Positions 1 to 10,120 of a stretch of 39,484 nucleotides of DNA are shown here, piece after piece. This DNA is from Chitinophagaceae bacterium (GTDB lineage: Bacteria; Bacteroidota; Bacteroidia; Chitinophagales; Chitinophagaceae). Below the pieces are notes generated by a model. It ran no database searches. It was given only the letters and a program-made list of their open reading frames with translations, and was not told the origin of the DNA. The stretch lies in NCBI GenBank assembly GCA_947454715.1, contig CANGMZ010000020.1:1-39484 (forward strand). Direction: 5' to 3'. Each line of letters starts with the position of its first letter. Positions within the stretch are counted from its first letter, which is position 1. The translations under genes were made by a program, and so were the position numbers.

Positions 1-3000
1 TATGAAGTAGTTGTAAGCGTAGCTGAAGGCGTAACAGTAGCACCGGTAGATGCACTTAAGCCTGTAGTAGGTGTCCATACATAAGTAGATGCACCGGAAG
101 CCGTCATTGCTGTACCTGCACAACCAATAGATGTAGGTGCTGCAGAAGAAACAACAGCAACAGTTGGCTGGGTATACGTAGCAATTGCTGATATCGCAGT
201 ATCACTGCAACCAGATGAAGCATCGGTGACAGTAACAGTATAAACAGTTGATGCAGCTACTGTAGCAGTAGGGCCAGAAATTGTAGAACTGCTCAAGCCT
301 GTTGATGGTATCCATGAGTATGTAGGTGATGCAATAGTTGGTCCAAATCTCCAACCCTCAGGTGTAGATATTGCAGTAGCAGTCGCCATTGCACTGCGAC
401 CAGAAGGAGCAACACCATTGGTTCCTGTTAAACTTTGTACACCAAATGTGCTACTATATGAAGAAGTACCGGGAGTAAGTGATGTTATCATCATATCAAT
501 AACGCCACCTTCATTTAAAATTACTTGAGCAGACATTGTACCTGTACCACTGAAACCTAATAAGCTATTATAACTTATTATGAATTTCCTATTTGGTGCA
601 GTACCAGATGTACCATAAGTAATCATTGAGCCAGTTGCATTAAAATCATGCATACCACAAGCAATACCAGCTCCTATTTGTGTTTGCAGTGAAGCTGATG
701 GACATGCATAGTTGACACGTCCTGATGAAGCTCCGGAGCTGGCATTTGCAGTAAATGATATATATCCGTTAGTGCTTATGTTTAAGGTATTATAATTAGT
801 GCCAAAAAAGTTGAAAGTAAATGGTATAGTGAGTAGCGCACTGTATACATCATCACCAGTAACTGTACCTGAAGAAGTAAATGACGCAAGCGAATAAGGT
901 ATCGAGCGAACGTCATAAGTAGTACCTGTGCTTAAGTATCCATAGCTATTTAAAGTTGTAGAAGTACCAGGACAAACGGTGGCACTACCAACAGATGAGA
1001 ATGCATTAACACCTGCACCAACACCAACTGCCTTTGTAATAGAACTGATACAACCTAATGCGCTTGTACCAGTAATTGTATAGGTGGTATTTGAAGTAGG
1101 GGTAGCAATAACTGTTGCACCTGTTGAGGCTGATAATGTTGCAGATGGAGCCCATGAATATGTAGACGCACCTGTTGCTGTCAGAGAAACACCAACACCA
1201 CCGCAAACAGATGGCGAAGCAGGTGTAGCTGCTAATACGGGTGAAGCATTAACAGTAAGTGAACGCGTAACATAACAACCTGCATTAGTATAGGTAACAG
1301 TAGCAGTACCGGCAGTTAAAGCAGTAATAACGCCACCTGAACTGATTGTAGCGACACCACCCGCACTAATACTCCAAGTGCCACCGGCAGTTGTATCGGT
1401 CCAAGTTGTAGTCGATCCTGCACCGGTAGTACACATGGTTGTTATGCCACCTGTAATTGCACCTGGTGTAGTATTCCATACTGTTACTATGGCATTATTA
1501 CTACAAGAACCTGAAGTTCCTGTAACAGTGTAAATTGTAGTAACAGTTGGGCTTGCATTTACAACTGCTCCGGTTGTAACATCAAGGCCTGCAGAAGGAG
1601 ACCAAGAATAAGTGGTTGCGCCGGAAGCCGTAATTGCTAATGCCGAGCCAGTAGAACAATAAGTACCGGACGTAGGTGTTGTGCTTACGGTAAAACCACC
1701 GTTTGATACCGTGATATCATAAGTTGCACTACCTCCACAAGTTGTATTATTATAGGTTATAGTAACAGGTGTTGCTGATACAGCGTTGCCGTAAACAATA
1801 CCTGCCGCATCAACGGAAGCAATAGTTGCATCAGATGAGGTCCAAACACCACCAGTACCCGCTTCGATAAGTGCCATTGCACCCGGCAAACATATTACAG
1901 AAGATGGCGCAGTTATTGGTCCGGTTGTTACATTATAAACAACAGTAACTGTATTTGTTGTAATGCTACAACCGGCAGTATCTGTACCTGTTACTGTATA
2001 AACAGTTGTAATAGCAGGCGTTGCACTTACCGACGCTCCGGTGGCCGCACTAAGTCCGGTAGCAGGAGACCAACTGTAAGTAGCCGCACCTGTTGCACTT
2101 AAACCTATAGCTGTACCTGCACTACAATAAATAGGAGCAGTTCCTGTAGCAGTAACCGTTAATTGTGTACCTGTACCGGAAACAGCAACTGTTGGAGAAG
2201 TCAGCGGAGATCCGCCTGTGAAAGTGATTGTACCTGTAGAAACAGCAGCGACTGTAGGAGAGAAGCGAGCATATACCGTACTAGTTGCCAAATTAGATCC
2301 TGTGTAAGTATATGTTGCTGTAGTATCCCAAGCTGTACCATTTGTAGAAACCTGATATCCATTTGGTGCATGAGCAACAACACTTCCTGAAGCAGGAATC
2401 AAACCGGAACCAGTAATTGTGAATGATTGAGCAGTTGAATTACAATTTCTAAGTACACTACCAAAGTTTGTAAGAGTACTTACTGAAGTTGTTAATACAG
2501 GGTTCTTTACATAGAGTGTAAAATCTTGAAAACAACCATAAGCATACTGAATGCCACCTGCTGCACCTGCGCCGCAAGGACCTGAACCATTACCACCGCC
2601 ACTTACGCAATCAGTACCCCAACCGGTTACAACACGCATACGATAATTACCGGTTGTAATTGTACTTGGAATAGTAAAAGATGTAGAATATGAAGCAGGT
2701 GCTGCACCTGAATACAAACCAAAAAGCTGTTCTCCTGCATCTAAGAAATCACCATCATTATTAAAGTCAACCCAAACACCATTACCTGTGTAGGTGTTTG
2801 TAGTTGAAGTATAGGTAGCAGCTACTCCCGCAACAACAGAGAATACTTGTGTAGCAGTATAATTTGATGTACCACATGCACCAACAGTACCAGTCCAAGC
2901 ATAACCATTTACAGCAATGCTTGATGAATAATAACCACCGCTACAACCATTAGTAAATGTAGGTGTACAGTAATTACCTGTTGTAATAGTACCTGTTGTA

Positions 3001-6000
3001 TAAGCACTGTTACAAGCAGATGTAGATGATCTGATACGATAGTAATAAACAGTACCAGCACTTAGACCTGTTGCCGTCAATGACGTAGCAGGAGCAGATA
3101 CTGTGAAAGGAGAACCTGTGACTGGCAATGTAAATGCTGCATCAGTAGTAATATCGATGTTATATGACACCGGTAATGCATTTCCACCAACTGCAGATAA
3201 CCAGTTAAGGGTAACTGAAGTTAGCGTTATACTGTTTGTACCCATTGCCGGAGCAGCAGGACATGTTGCTACAGAACCGGTTAATTGTGTGCCGGTTGGG
3301 TATAAAGGACCACCACCGCAAGTACCACCTACTAAACCACCATTATAAGGAATAACCGTATAGTAGTAATATGTATTGGCACTAAGTGTAGTTGCAGAAT
3401 ATGGTGGAGCTACTGTATATACACCTACTATTCTACCATTCCCAATTGTATCACCAACAATATAAGCATGTGCCGTAACCGGATCAGATCCAGGAACAAA
3501 AGCAGCATAGCTTTTTACTAAAAGGTAACCATTAGGAGTGCCTGTAGGTGTAAATCCAATACTTGAAGATGTAGCAGTTGTACCGGTAAATGTTAGTGCA
3601 GTTGGAAGCGCAGGATTACTACATGGAGTAGAGCCTGTACCAGTTGCACTAATGGCAGGTAAAGAACAAGTTATTGCTGCACCTGTAATACTAATAGAAG
3701 ATGTTTCAGCACCCGAACCACTTGGAATAAAATGTATATAAATATTGCTGGCTACTGTTGACCCATTAGCAAAGCTAAAAGATGTACCCCATGTAACACT
3801 ATCTGATGATACCTGGAAGTCAGGGTTTGAAGAAGTTACAGTTATTGTACCGGAAGTAAGACCGGTACCTGCTAAGGCATAAGTTAAAGCAGTAGAAGTA
3901 ACGCCAACAGATACAGGACCAAATGCGGCAACAGATGTTGGTGAATAGCCCAAACCGCTTGTTGTGCCGGTAACTGCAATTGAAGGAGGAGTAGCAACAG
4001 TACCACCTGTGAATGTAATATTTCCGGAAGTAGTACCAGGGTTTATAGGAGTAAATCTAACATAAACAGTTGTAGATGCTAAAGTCGTTCCTGAATAAGC
4101 AAAAGTTGCTGTTGTATCCCAAGTTGTACCATTATTTGAAACTTGGAAACCTGTTGGTGCTTTTGCAACGATATTACCACCTGAAGGAAGTAAAGAACTA
4201 CCATTGATTGTAAACGTTCTAGGTGAAGAGCTACAACCTACAGATGTTCCTGTAAATGCACTCAATGAAGTAGTAGAGGCATTAAGCACACCTCCCTTCA
4301 AGCTTACACCCATAATAGCAAGATAACCAGTTCCTGCAGAATAGTTTGCAGTAATACTCTGAATTGTTTTTGCCTGGCCAGCAGTTGTTAAAGTAATTGC
4401 TGCCTGAGAAAATGTAGGTGAAGTTGTTGACCCTTCATTTATTGTCGATGTTGTAGCCGTATGTGTGATACGACCAATACCCGTGTAAGCAATAGTTGTA
4501 TTTCCACTAGATGTTGTTGTATACCAGTCAGGATATGTGTATACCAATGGATAAGCTTCACTTGTACCATCAGTGTAATTTAGTGTATAAGTAACAGCCG
4601 TAGTTCCTGAACCACTTATACCTAATATATATACCACATTTGCAGACATAGGTGTTGCAAATGTTAGTGTTCCTGTTGTTGGCAAGCCTACCCCACTGTG
4701 AATATACAAAGCATTATTACCTGTATAGTTTGCTAATTGATACTTAACACCGGCAGTAGATGTACTGGCTATAATACCTGATGCAGGTAAAGAATAAGTA
4801 AGTGTCCCTGTGTAATATGTATATGGAGAACCAATAAGATCATATCCGGCATTATCGAAGCTGGTACTACCTGTAGGGTATGATGTTGACGCTGATGGTG
4901 CAACACTTCCGTTTGCAACAACATCGGCATTAAAACCACTTGATAATGTTACAGGAACATAATTGTCAATGGTTGTAATGTTACCACTAGCGGTTGGTGT
5001 ACCTGTACATGCACCAACTGCACTAACTCTATAATAATAAGTTGTTAGGGTATTTAAACCTGTAATTGTTGTTGATGTACCGCTTACTGTAAATGGAGAA
5101 CCTGTAACAGGTGCTGTAAATCCACTATTAGTAGAAACATCAACTGAATAGGTTAATGAAATTGCACTACCACCAATCGGTGCAGTCCATGCAAGAGCAA
5201 AGCTACTGCTGGTAACACTTGATGAAAGTAATGATGTAGGTGTACCCGGACAAGTAGTAACCAAACCTGAAAGAGGTGTTCCAGCAGGATAAAGCGGACC
5301 ACCGCTACAAGCACCGGTAGTACCACCATTATAAGGAATAACAGTATAGTAATATGAGCTGTTATTATTCAATCCGGTGAATGCATAAGGAGATAAAGAT
5401 GTATATAATCCTATTACTCTACCGTTACCAAAAGTATCATTTACTGCATAAGTATGCGCTGTAATAGGATCAGCACCGCCTGAGAATGCAGTATAACTTC
5501 TTATAACTAAATAAACATCAGAAGAACCTACAGGAGTAAAACCTACAGTTGCAGTTGATGCTGTAACACTTGAGAATGTAAGTGTAGTTGGTGTTGATGG
5601 CGCAATACATGGTGTTGCGCCAGTACCTGTAGCAACAATAGCTGCAGGCAAACATGTCATTGAAGTACTTGCAACACTAATATTAGATGTCTGAGCACCT
5701 GTTGCTGTTGGACTAAAACGGATATACAAAGGAGCCGATAATGTAGTACCATTAGAATAACTGAATGTATTGCTCCAAGTAATAGAATCGGCAGATACTT
5801 CAAACAAACCATTAGAAGAAGTAATAGTAATTGTGCCGGGAGTAAGTCCTACACCAGACATTGTATAATGCATACCAGCTGATGAAGTACCTGTACTAAC
5901 CGGACCAAATGCTGCAGTTGTAGTAGGTGAAAATGCAAAACCTGTACCAATACCGGAAACAGCAACAGTAGGTGAGGTATTTAGTGTACCACCGGAGAAT

Positions 6001-9000
6001 GTTATATTTCCGGAATAAGCCGTTGCTGATGTTGGTGTGAAACGAACATAAACCGTTGTTCCTGACATTGCATTACCTGCATAAGCAATTGTAGCAACAG
6101 TATCCCATGCAGTACCATTACTTGACACCTGAAATCCTGCAGGCGCTTTTGCAATAATATTGCCTCCCGTAGGGAAAAGTGCAGCCCCCGATATTGTAAA
6201 TGTCTGACTGCTTGAGTTTGAACAAGCAGCAACACTACCAAATGAAGGAACTGATGCTACTGATGCTGCTAATGTACCAGATTTAATACTTACAGCCATA
6301 ATACCCAAGTAGTTACTAACGCCCACAGTTGCTGTAACGCTTTGTATTTTTTTACTTTGTCCGGCTGTAGTCAATGTATAAGGCACCTGAAATAGTGAAG
6401 GTGTTGTTGAAGTTCCTTCACCTATTGTTGATGTATTTGAAGAACTTACTCTACCAATACCCTTTAATGCAAAAGCTATTGGTGCTGTTACAGTTGTAGC
6501 ATACCAGTCTGGATAAGTAAATGCAGAAGTCACTTCATTTGTACCATCTGTAAAATTGATAGTATACGTTACCGCAGAAGTTCCGCTACCACTAATACCG
6601 CACATATAAATTGTACTGGCATATTTTGGAGCAGAAAAAGTTAATGTACCTGTTGTAGGATAACTAGCCCCGGTGTGTAGCAATAAAGCATTTTGTGATG
6701 CATAATCAGCCAACTGATAAGTAAGACCAGCAGTTGTGAAGCTTGTAAATGCTCCGCCAAGCGGTAATTTATATGTTGAAGTAGCAAAAGTATATGGGTT
6801 ACCAATCAAGTCATAACCCGCATTATCAAAGCTGGTAATACCTGCAACAGGGAAAGATGTATTTAGCTGAGGGGCGGTTGAACCATTTGCAACTATGTCT
6901 GCATTAAAACCACTGGCAATCGTAACAGTAGAAAAATTATCTAGTGTTGTAACAGTTAATGTTCCGGTTACGGCACTGTTACATGCACCAACTGCAGTTA
7001 CTCTTACATAATATGCTGTTGTTGACAACAAACCTGTAAAGTTAAGAGTCGTAGCAGATGTAGTAAACGGAGATCCTGCAATAGGTGCAGTAAATGTATT
7101 ATTTGTTGAAACATCAACAATATATGATATCGCACTAGCACTACCACCAACTGGAGCAGTCCAGCTAGCTGTAAATGCGGTGCTTGTTATAGCAGAAGAT
7201 GTTGGTGTACCAGATGAAGCAGGGCATGTTGTTACAGAACCTGTCAGTTGTGTACCTGATGGATATAATGGACCACCACCACATGTACCACCTACTATAC
7301 CACCATTGAATGGTACTACCGTGTAGTAGTAGTTTGTATTACCGGTAAGTCCGGAGTTGCTATATGGAGGCGCAGCGTTATTAATAGATATTACTGTACC
7401 ATTACCGAATGCACTGCTCACTGCATAGTTATTGCCTGCAATTGGATCAGAACCTGCAACAAACGGAGCAGTACTTCTAACAAGAAGATAACCGTCTGCA
7501 GTACCTGAAGGGGTAAAGCCGACACTGGTTAATGTATTATTAGTACCCGTGAAGATAATTGATGTTGCCAAATTCGGTGCTATACATGCAGCAGCACCAA
7601 ACACACTGTCTTTAAATGTCAAAGTACACGCAGGCACACCGCCAGTAACAGTTATTGTTGATGTATCAACACCGGCAACCGAAGGCGTAGCCTTTGTATA
7701 AAAAGCAATGGCCGGTATAATTGTACTTCCAGGCACATTTATGGTAATTGAATTGCTGTATGTTACATTATCTAATGACAATTGGAAGTCGGCATTAGAA
7801 GAAGTAAGCGTTACGTTACCTGTAAGCCCGGTACCGGTAATACTATCAGCAATAGCACTAGATGTTGTGAATTGAGTAACTAACCCAAAATTTGTAGTAG
7901 CTAATCTGGATGGATAGCCCGCTGCACCTGCAGATTTAAGGCTAACACCTGACACTACACCTGACACCGCAACTGTAGGCAAAAGTGTTGCAGGAACGGA
8001 GCCTCCTGAAAAAGTAATATTGCCGGAGTAAGTACCTGCAACAGTAGTATCTAACCTTACATAAAATGGCACTGCACTCATTGCACAGTTCGCATAAGGT
8101 AGACTTATCAATGAAGTAAATGTTATATTATCTGTAGACAATTTAAACCCGGGAGGTGCAGAAACAGTAATATTACCTGTACCTGTAATATTAGGAGTTG
8201 GGTTAGCTAAATTACTACCAGATAATGAGAGCGATTGAGATGTTGATGGTGTAGCGCAATTATTAACAGCAAAAGCGGTCAATGAACTAGCGGAGGGTGT
8301 AAGCACCCCCACTTTTTGTATTGATACCGCAAATATTGAATAAAATACTGCTGCTCCATTTACAGAACATGTTATATAAGCAATAGACTTTGAATAATTA
8401 GCTGCGGCAATATTCAGCGTATCTCTGTAAAAGAAATGACAGTTAGATACACCATCTGTATTCGCATTATTTGTACGACCGTAAGTAGGTGTCACCGGAG
8501 CTGCACCGCTACACCAGTTACCGGAATAGCATGCACCAAATGTTTGAGTGGTACTATCTGTGAACTTTATAGTATAAATAGGATATGCATCAGGTGCAGG
8601 ATCAAATGCAAGTATATGAACCGTAGTTGCAGGTGTTGGAGTAACAAAAGTTAGATTACGAGTAAATGCATTACCACTAATGAAATAAGCACAGTTATTT
8701 TGATCATAAGGAGCAAACTGATAAACAATACCATTCGCAGTACTTTCTTTAATACTACCTCCTGCCGGTAATGGATTTGTTGCAGCGACATTGTAAAAAT
8801 CATAACTAACCGGAGACCAACCAGCCTGATCCACTCCTACATTTGAACCAACCACAACACCCATACTACCTGCTATTGCATTTGTACCACCAATTGTGTT
8901 ACCTCCGTTTGCAATAACATCATAATTATAACTATTTGAAGTAAGTGTTACAGGAACGACAACAGGCATTATTATTGAGTTAATAACACTCTGTGATGTC

Positions 9001-10043
9001 AAGCCACCACCTACGGAAGCATAAGCCGGAGTTACTCTGAAATAGTATTGTGTGCCTGTTGTTAAGCCTGTAACTACCAAACTAGTAGCAGAGCCAGAAA
9101 GTGTAACCGGATAACCTGCAATATTACTTGCAATAGTATTACTTGTAGATAATTCAACAGTGACAGTGGTAGGAGAACCTGCGGCAGTTGCCCAGTTCAT
9201 CGTAAATCCTGTATTGGTAATATTAGATGATGAAAGAACTTTAAGTCTTGGAGTCCATTCCAATGTCAAACCAGAAGCAGGCTCATAAGCAGTACTTGTA
9301 TAGTTAACAGTGCAAGTAGATGTATTCAAATTTGAACCTGGCATAAGTAAAGCCCAGTTAGTACCTGCATTACCACCTGCTGTAATTGTGGGGCTTGAGG
9401 CACCTTCTTTCCAGTTCAAAAAGTCAGCAGTAGACGAAGCAATACCTACTTGTGCAGTTGCGGCAGTACCTGCAGTACCAACTGTAGTTGCGCCATATAC
9501 AATCTGTATCTTATTAGTAGTTTCAAATAAGTTTATTTGAAAATTGAGTGCATTACCTGTAAGACCATTTACTTTAGCTGAAGTCCACTGAATAGTAAAT
9601 GTTCTGTTAGGTGCAGAACCAGTTGTACCATATACAATTGCTCCTGTTCCTGTTAAATAACTACAAGCCATTGCAGAAACTACGCCGGTGACACTTGTAT
9701 TAAAGACAGATATAGGTGTGTAGTTCGTACCTACACTTGTAGCACCAAACGTTATATATCCATTTGGGTTTACCCAACATGTAGTGTATCCAGTACCTTT
9801 AAAATTGAAAGTAAAAGGGATCGTGACACTAGCAGGTGTAGCTGTATTACCAACGTAACCAGCTGCAAACAAAGTTGTAGGCGTAGCCAGCGCAGTGTAT
9901 GTACTGCTAGTTTTTGTCTGAAGGTAATTACCAACAATTGTTTGGGCAGTAGACCTGCCAAAGCCCGCAACTATTATTAAAACCAGTAATAATGACCTTA
10001 ATGTCATTCCCGAAACACGCTTAAAACCTGATATTTTTCTCAT
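1..10043 (-). CDS. Giant secreted multidomain adhesin-like protein, C-terminus beyond window
   Basis: I translated the minus strand from the ATG at 10043 to the left edge and met no stop in about 3,347 codons; the frame still matches at bases 5-3. The product starts with a basic, hydrophobic signal peptide (MRKISGFKRVSGMTLRSLLL, ending near STAQ). A nidogen-like beta domain comes next (residues ~40-250; motif PNGYITFG), then FN3 (~260-350). Three five-domain super-repeats fill ~360-2355, a GEVED-type domain ~2356-2510, and five PKD-like copies (TYSWSPxxGLS...YTVTGT) with two BIG2-like segments occupy the rest. A second nidogen-like domain (motif TNGYISF) lies near nt 930-350. The protein is Ser/Thr/Gly-rich with no membrane segment after the signal peptide. 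By family logic it is an exported surface or gliding/adhesion protein, probably a type IX secretion substrate, but the C-terminal sorting domain would be outside the window. An in-frame ATG at 10067 is an alternative start; 10043 gives the better signal peptide. Confidence 0.9.
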   Translation of the reverse strand, partial: MRKISGFKRVSGMTLRSLLLVLIIVAGFGRSTAQTIVGNYLQTKTSSTYTALATPTTLFAAGYVGNTATPASVTIPFTFNFKGTGYTTCWVNPNGYITFGATSVGTNYTPISVFNTSVTGVVSAMACSYLTGTGAIVYGTTGSAPNRTFTIQWTSAKVNGLTGNALNFQINLFETTNKIQIVYGATTVGTAGTAATAQVGIASSTADFLNWKEGASSPTITAGGNAGTNWALLMPGSNLNTSTCTVNYTSTAYEPASGLTLEWTPRLKVLSSSNITNTGFTMNWATAAGSPTTVTVELSTSNTIASNIAGYPVTLSGSATSLVVTGLTTGTQYYFRVTPAYASVGGGLTSQSVINSIIMPVVVPVTLTSNSYNYDVIANGGNTIGGTNAIAGSMGVVVGSNVGVDQAGWSPVSYDFYNVAATNPLPAGGSIKESTANGIVYQFAPYDQNNCAYFISGNAFTRNLTFVTPTPATTVHILAFDPAPDAYPIYTIKFTDSTTQTFGACYSGNWCSGAAPVTPTYGRTNNANTDGVSNCHFFYRDTLNIAAANYSKSIAYITCSVNGAAVFYSIFAVSIQKVGVLTPSASSLTAFAVNNCATPSTSQSLSLSGSNLANPTPNITGTGNITVSAPPGFKLSTDNITFTSLISLPYANCAMSAVPFYVRLDTTVAGTYSGNITFSGGSVPATLLPTVAVSGVVSGVSLKSAGAAGYPSRLATTNFGLVTQFTTSSAIADSITGTGLTGNVTLTSSNADFQLSLDNVTYSNSITINVPGSTIIPAIAFYTKATPSVAGVDTSTITVTGGVPACTLTFKDSVFGAAACIAPNLATSIIFTGTNNTLTSVGFTPSGTADGYLLVRSTAPFVAGSDPIAGNNYAVSSAFGNGTVISINNAAPPYSNSGLTGNTNYYYTVVPFNGGIVGGTCGGGPLYPSGTQLTGSVTTCPASSGTPTSSAITSTAFTASWTAPVGGSASAISYIVDVSTNNTFTAPIAGSPFTTSATTLNFTGLLSTTAYYVRVTAVGACNSAVTGTLTVTTLDNFSTVTIASGFNADIVANGSTAPQLNTSFPVAGITSFDNAGYDLIGNPYTFATSTYKLPLGGAFTSFTTAGLTYQLADYASQNALLLHTGASYPTTGTLTFSAPKYASTIYMCGISGSGTSAVTYTINFTDGTNEVTSAFTYPDWYATTVTAPIAFALKGIGRVSSSNTSTIGEGTSTTPSLFQVPYTLTTAGQSKKIQSVTATVGVSNYLGIMAVSIKSGTLAASVASVPSFGSVAACSNSSSQTFTISGAALFPTGGNIIAKAPAGFQVSSNGTAWDTVATIAYAGNAMSGTTVYVRFTPTSATAYSGNITFSGGTLNTSPTVAVSGIGTGFAFSPTTTAAFGPVSTGTSSAGMHYTMSGVGLTPGTITITSSNGLFEVSADSITWSNTFSYSNGTTLSAPLYIRFSPTATGAQTSNISVASTSMTCLPAAIVATGTGATPCIAPSTPTTLTFSSVTASTATVGFTPVGSSDVYLVIRSYTAFSGGADPITAHTYAVNDTFGNGRVIGLYTSLSPYAFTGLNNNSSYYYTVIPYNGGTTGACSGGPLYPAGTPLSGLVTTCPGTPTSLLSSSVTSSSFALAWTAPIGGSAISLTYSVDVSTNSGFTAPVTGSPFTVSGTSTTITGLNTLTTYYYRVSAVGACTGTPTASGNITTIDNYVPVTLSSGFNADVVANGSVAPSASTSYPTGSTSFDNAGYDLIGSPYTYYTGTLTYSLPASGIIASTSTAGVKYQLANYTGNNALYIHSGVGLPTTGTLTFATPMSANVVYILGISGSGTTAVTYTLNYTDGTSEAYPLVYTYPDWYTTTSSGNTTIAYTGIGRITHTATTSTINEGSTTSPTFSQAAITLTTAGQAKTIQSITANYSAGTGYLAIMGVSLKGGVLNASTTSLSAFTGTSVGCSSSPRTFTINGSSLLPSGGNIVAKAPTGFQVSNNGTTWDTTATFAYSGTTLASTTVYVRFTPINPGTTSGNITFTGGTVATPPSIAVTGTTSGLGYSPTSVAAFGPVSVGVTSTALTYALAGTGLTSGTITVTSSNPDFQVSSDSVTWGTSFSFANGSTVASNIYIHFIPSGSGAETSSISITGAAITCSLPAISATGTGSTPCSNPALPTALTFTGTTATSSSIGFTPTGTPNGYLLVKSYAAFVPGSDPVTAHAYIVGDTIGNGRIVGVYTVAPPYSATTLSANTYYYYTVIPYNGGLVGGTCGGGPLYPTGTQLTGSVATCPAAPAMGTNSITLTSVTLNWLSAVGGNALPVSYNIDITTDAAFTLPVTGSPFTVSAPATSLTATGLSAGTVYYYRIRSSTSACNSAYTTGTITTGNYCTPTFTNGCSGGYYSSSIAVNGYAWTGTVGACGTSNYTATQVFSVVAGVAATYTSTTNTYTGNGVWVDFNNDGDFLDAGEQLFGLYSGAAPASYSTSFTIPSTITTGNYRMRVVTGWGTDCVSGGGNGSGPCGAGAAGGIQYAYGCFQDFTLYVKNPVLTTSVSTLTNFGSVLRNCNSTAQSFTITGSGLIPASGSVVAHAPNGYQVSTNGTAWDTTATYTYTGSNLATSTVYARFSPTVAAVSTGTITFTGGSPLTSPTVAVSGTGTQLTVTATGTAPIYCSAGTAIGLSATGAATYSWSPATGLSAATGASVSATPAITTVYTVTGTDTAGCSITTNTVTVVYNVTTGPITAPSSVICLPGAMALIEAGTGGVWTSSDATIASVDAAGIVYGNAVSATPVTITYNNTTCGGSATYDITVSNGGFTVSTTPTSGTYCSTGSALAITASGATTYSWSPSAGLDVTTGAVVNASPTVTTIYTVTGTSGSCSNNAIVTVWNTTPGAITGGITTMCTTGAGSTTTWTDTTAGGTWSISAGGVATISSGGVITALTAGTATVTYTNAGCYVTRSLTVNASPVLAATPASPSVCGGVGVSLTATGASTYSWAPSATLSASTGATVIATPTSNTTYTITGTSALGCISSITKAVGVGAGVNAFSSVGSATVCPGTSTTLNSYGYLSTGTTYDVRSIPYSLASFTSSGTVTGDDVYSALLTIPFTFNFFGTNYNTLNISTNGYISFTANASSGASSGRVNYACPSASLQTQIGAGIACGMHDFNATGSMITYGTSGTAPNRKFIISYNSLLGFSGTGTMSAQVILNEGGVIDMMITSLTPGTSSYSSTFGVQSLTGTNGVAPSGRSAMATATAISTPEGWRFGPTIASPTYSWIPSTGLSSSTISGPTATVAASTVYTVTVTDASSGCSDTAISAIATYTQPTVAVVSSAAPTSIGCAGTAMTASGASTYVWTPTTGLSASTGATVTPSATLTTTS
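2510..2975 (-). other. GEVED-type domain within the adhesin
   Basis: Residues ~2356-2510 of the giant protein. The domain opens with NYCTPTFTNGCSGGYYSSSI, contains GVWVDFNNDGDFLDAGEQLF and YRMRVVTGWGTDC, and ends GCFQDFTLYVK. The WVDFNNDGDF and YRMRV landmarks are those of the GEVED domain common in exported Bacteroidota proteins. The ending GCFQDF stands where GEVEDY is usual. The Asp/Asn cluster (DFNNDGD) would suit Ca2+ binding; that is inference. Confidence 0.7.
2976..4968 (-). repeat. Adhesin super-repeat, copy 3
   Basis: Third ~2-kb unit. Markers: GFNADVVANGS, SFDNAGYDLIGSPYTY, LTTAGQAKTIQSITA, APTGFQVSNNGTTWDT, SSNPDFQVSSDSVTWG, YYYTVIPYNGG, CGGGPLYPTGTQLTG, and FN3 ending YYYRIRSSTSACNSA. 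Where a fourth unit would begin, the protein switches to the GEVED-type domain (NYCTPTFTNGC). Confidence 0.78.
4969..6945 (-). repeat. Adhesin super-repeat, copy 2
   Basis: Second ~2-kb unit, with the same module order as copy 1. Markers: GFNADIVANGS, SFDNAGYDLIGNPYTF, LTTAGQSKKIQSVTA, APAGFQVSSNGTAWDT, SSNGLFEVSADSITWS, YYYTVIPYNGG, CSGGPLYPAGTPLSG, and FN3 ending YYYRVSAVGACTG. It is much closer to copy 3 than to copy 1, which suggests that copies 2 and 3 arose by the later duplication. Confidence 0.78.
6946..8967 (-). repeat. Adhesin super-repeat, copy 1
   Basis: This is the first of three consecutive ~2-kb units inside the giant adhesin. Order of modules in the protein: (a) a ~200-residue beta domain beginning SYNYDVIANGG and ending IAVSIQK-like; (b) an ASPM/HYDIN-like module with a CATPSTSQSLSLSG opening and a VAVSG ending; (c) a second, shorter module of the same type (SSNADFQLSLDNVTYSNS); (d) a module with DGYLLVRS, YYYTVVPFNGG and CGGGPLYPSG; (e) an FN3 domain ending YYVRVTAVGACNS. 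This copy is the most diverged of the three in modules a and c. Boundaries are by eye. Confidence 0.75.
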
Positions 10044-10120
10044 GGGTATGTATATTTCTGTTCTCATAGATAATCACTAGTACTAAAAAAAGAAATGTTG
10101 GAATTTTAATATTCAATTCA

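Noticed and set aside
1006-3741. Short frames on both strands within the adhesin gene
   Set aside because: They are rich in Cys, Arg or Tyr runs typical of shifted Thr/Gly/Val codons, and lie inside a continuous coding frame with clear domains.
5900-9970. Further short frames at 6002, 8436, 9310 and 9770
   Set aside because: Same explanation: shadows of the giant minus-strand frame; no start context or recognisable protein.
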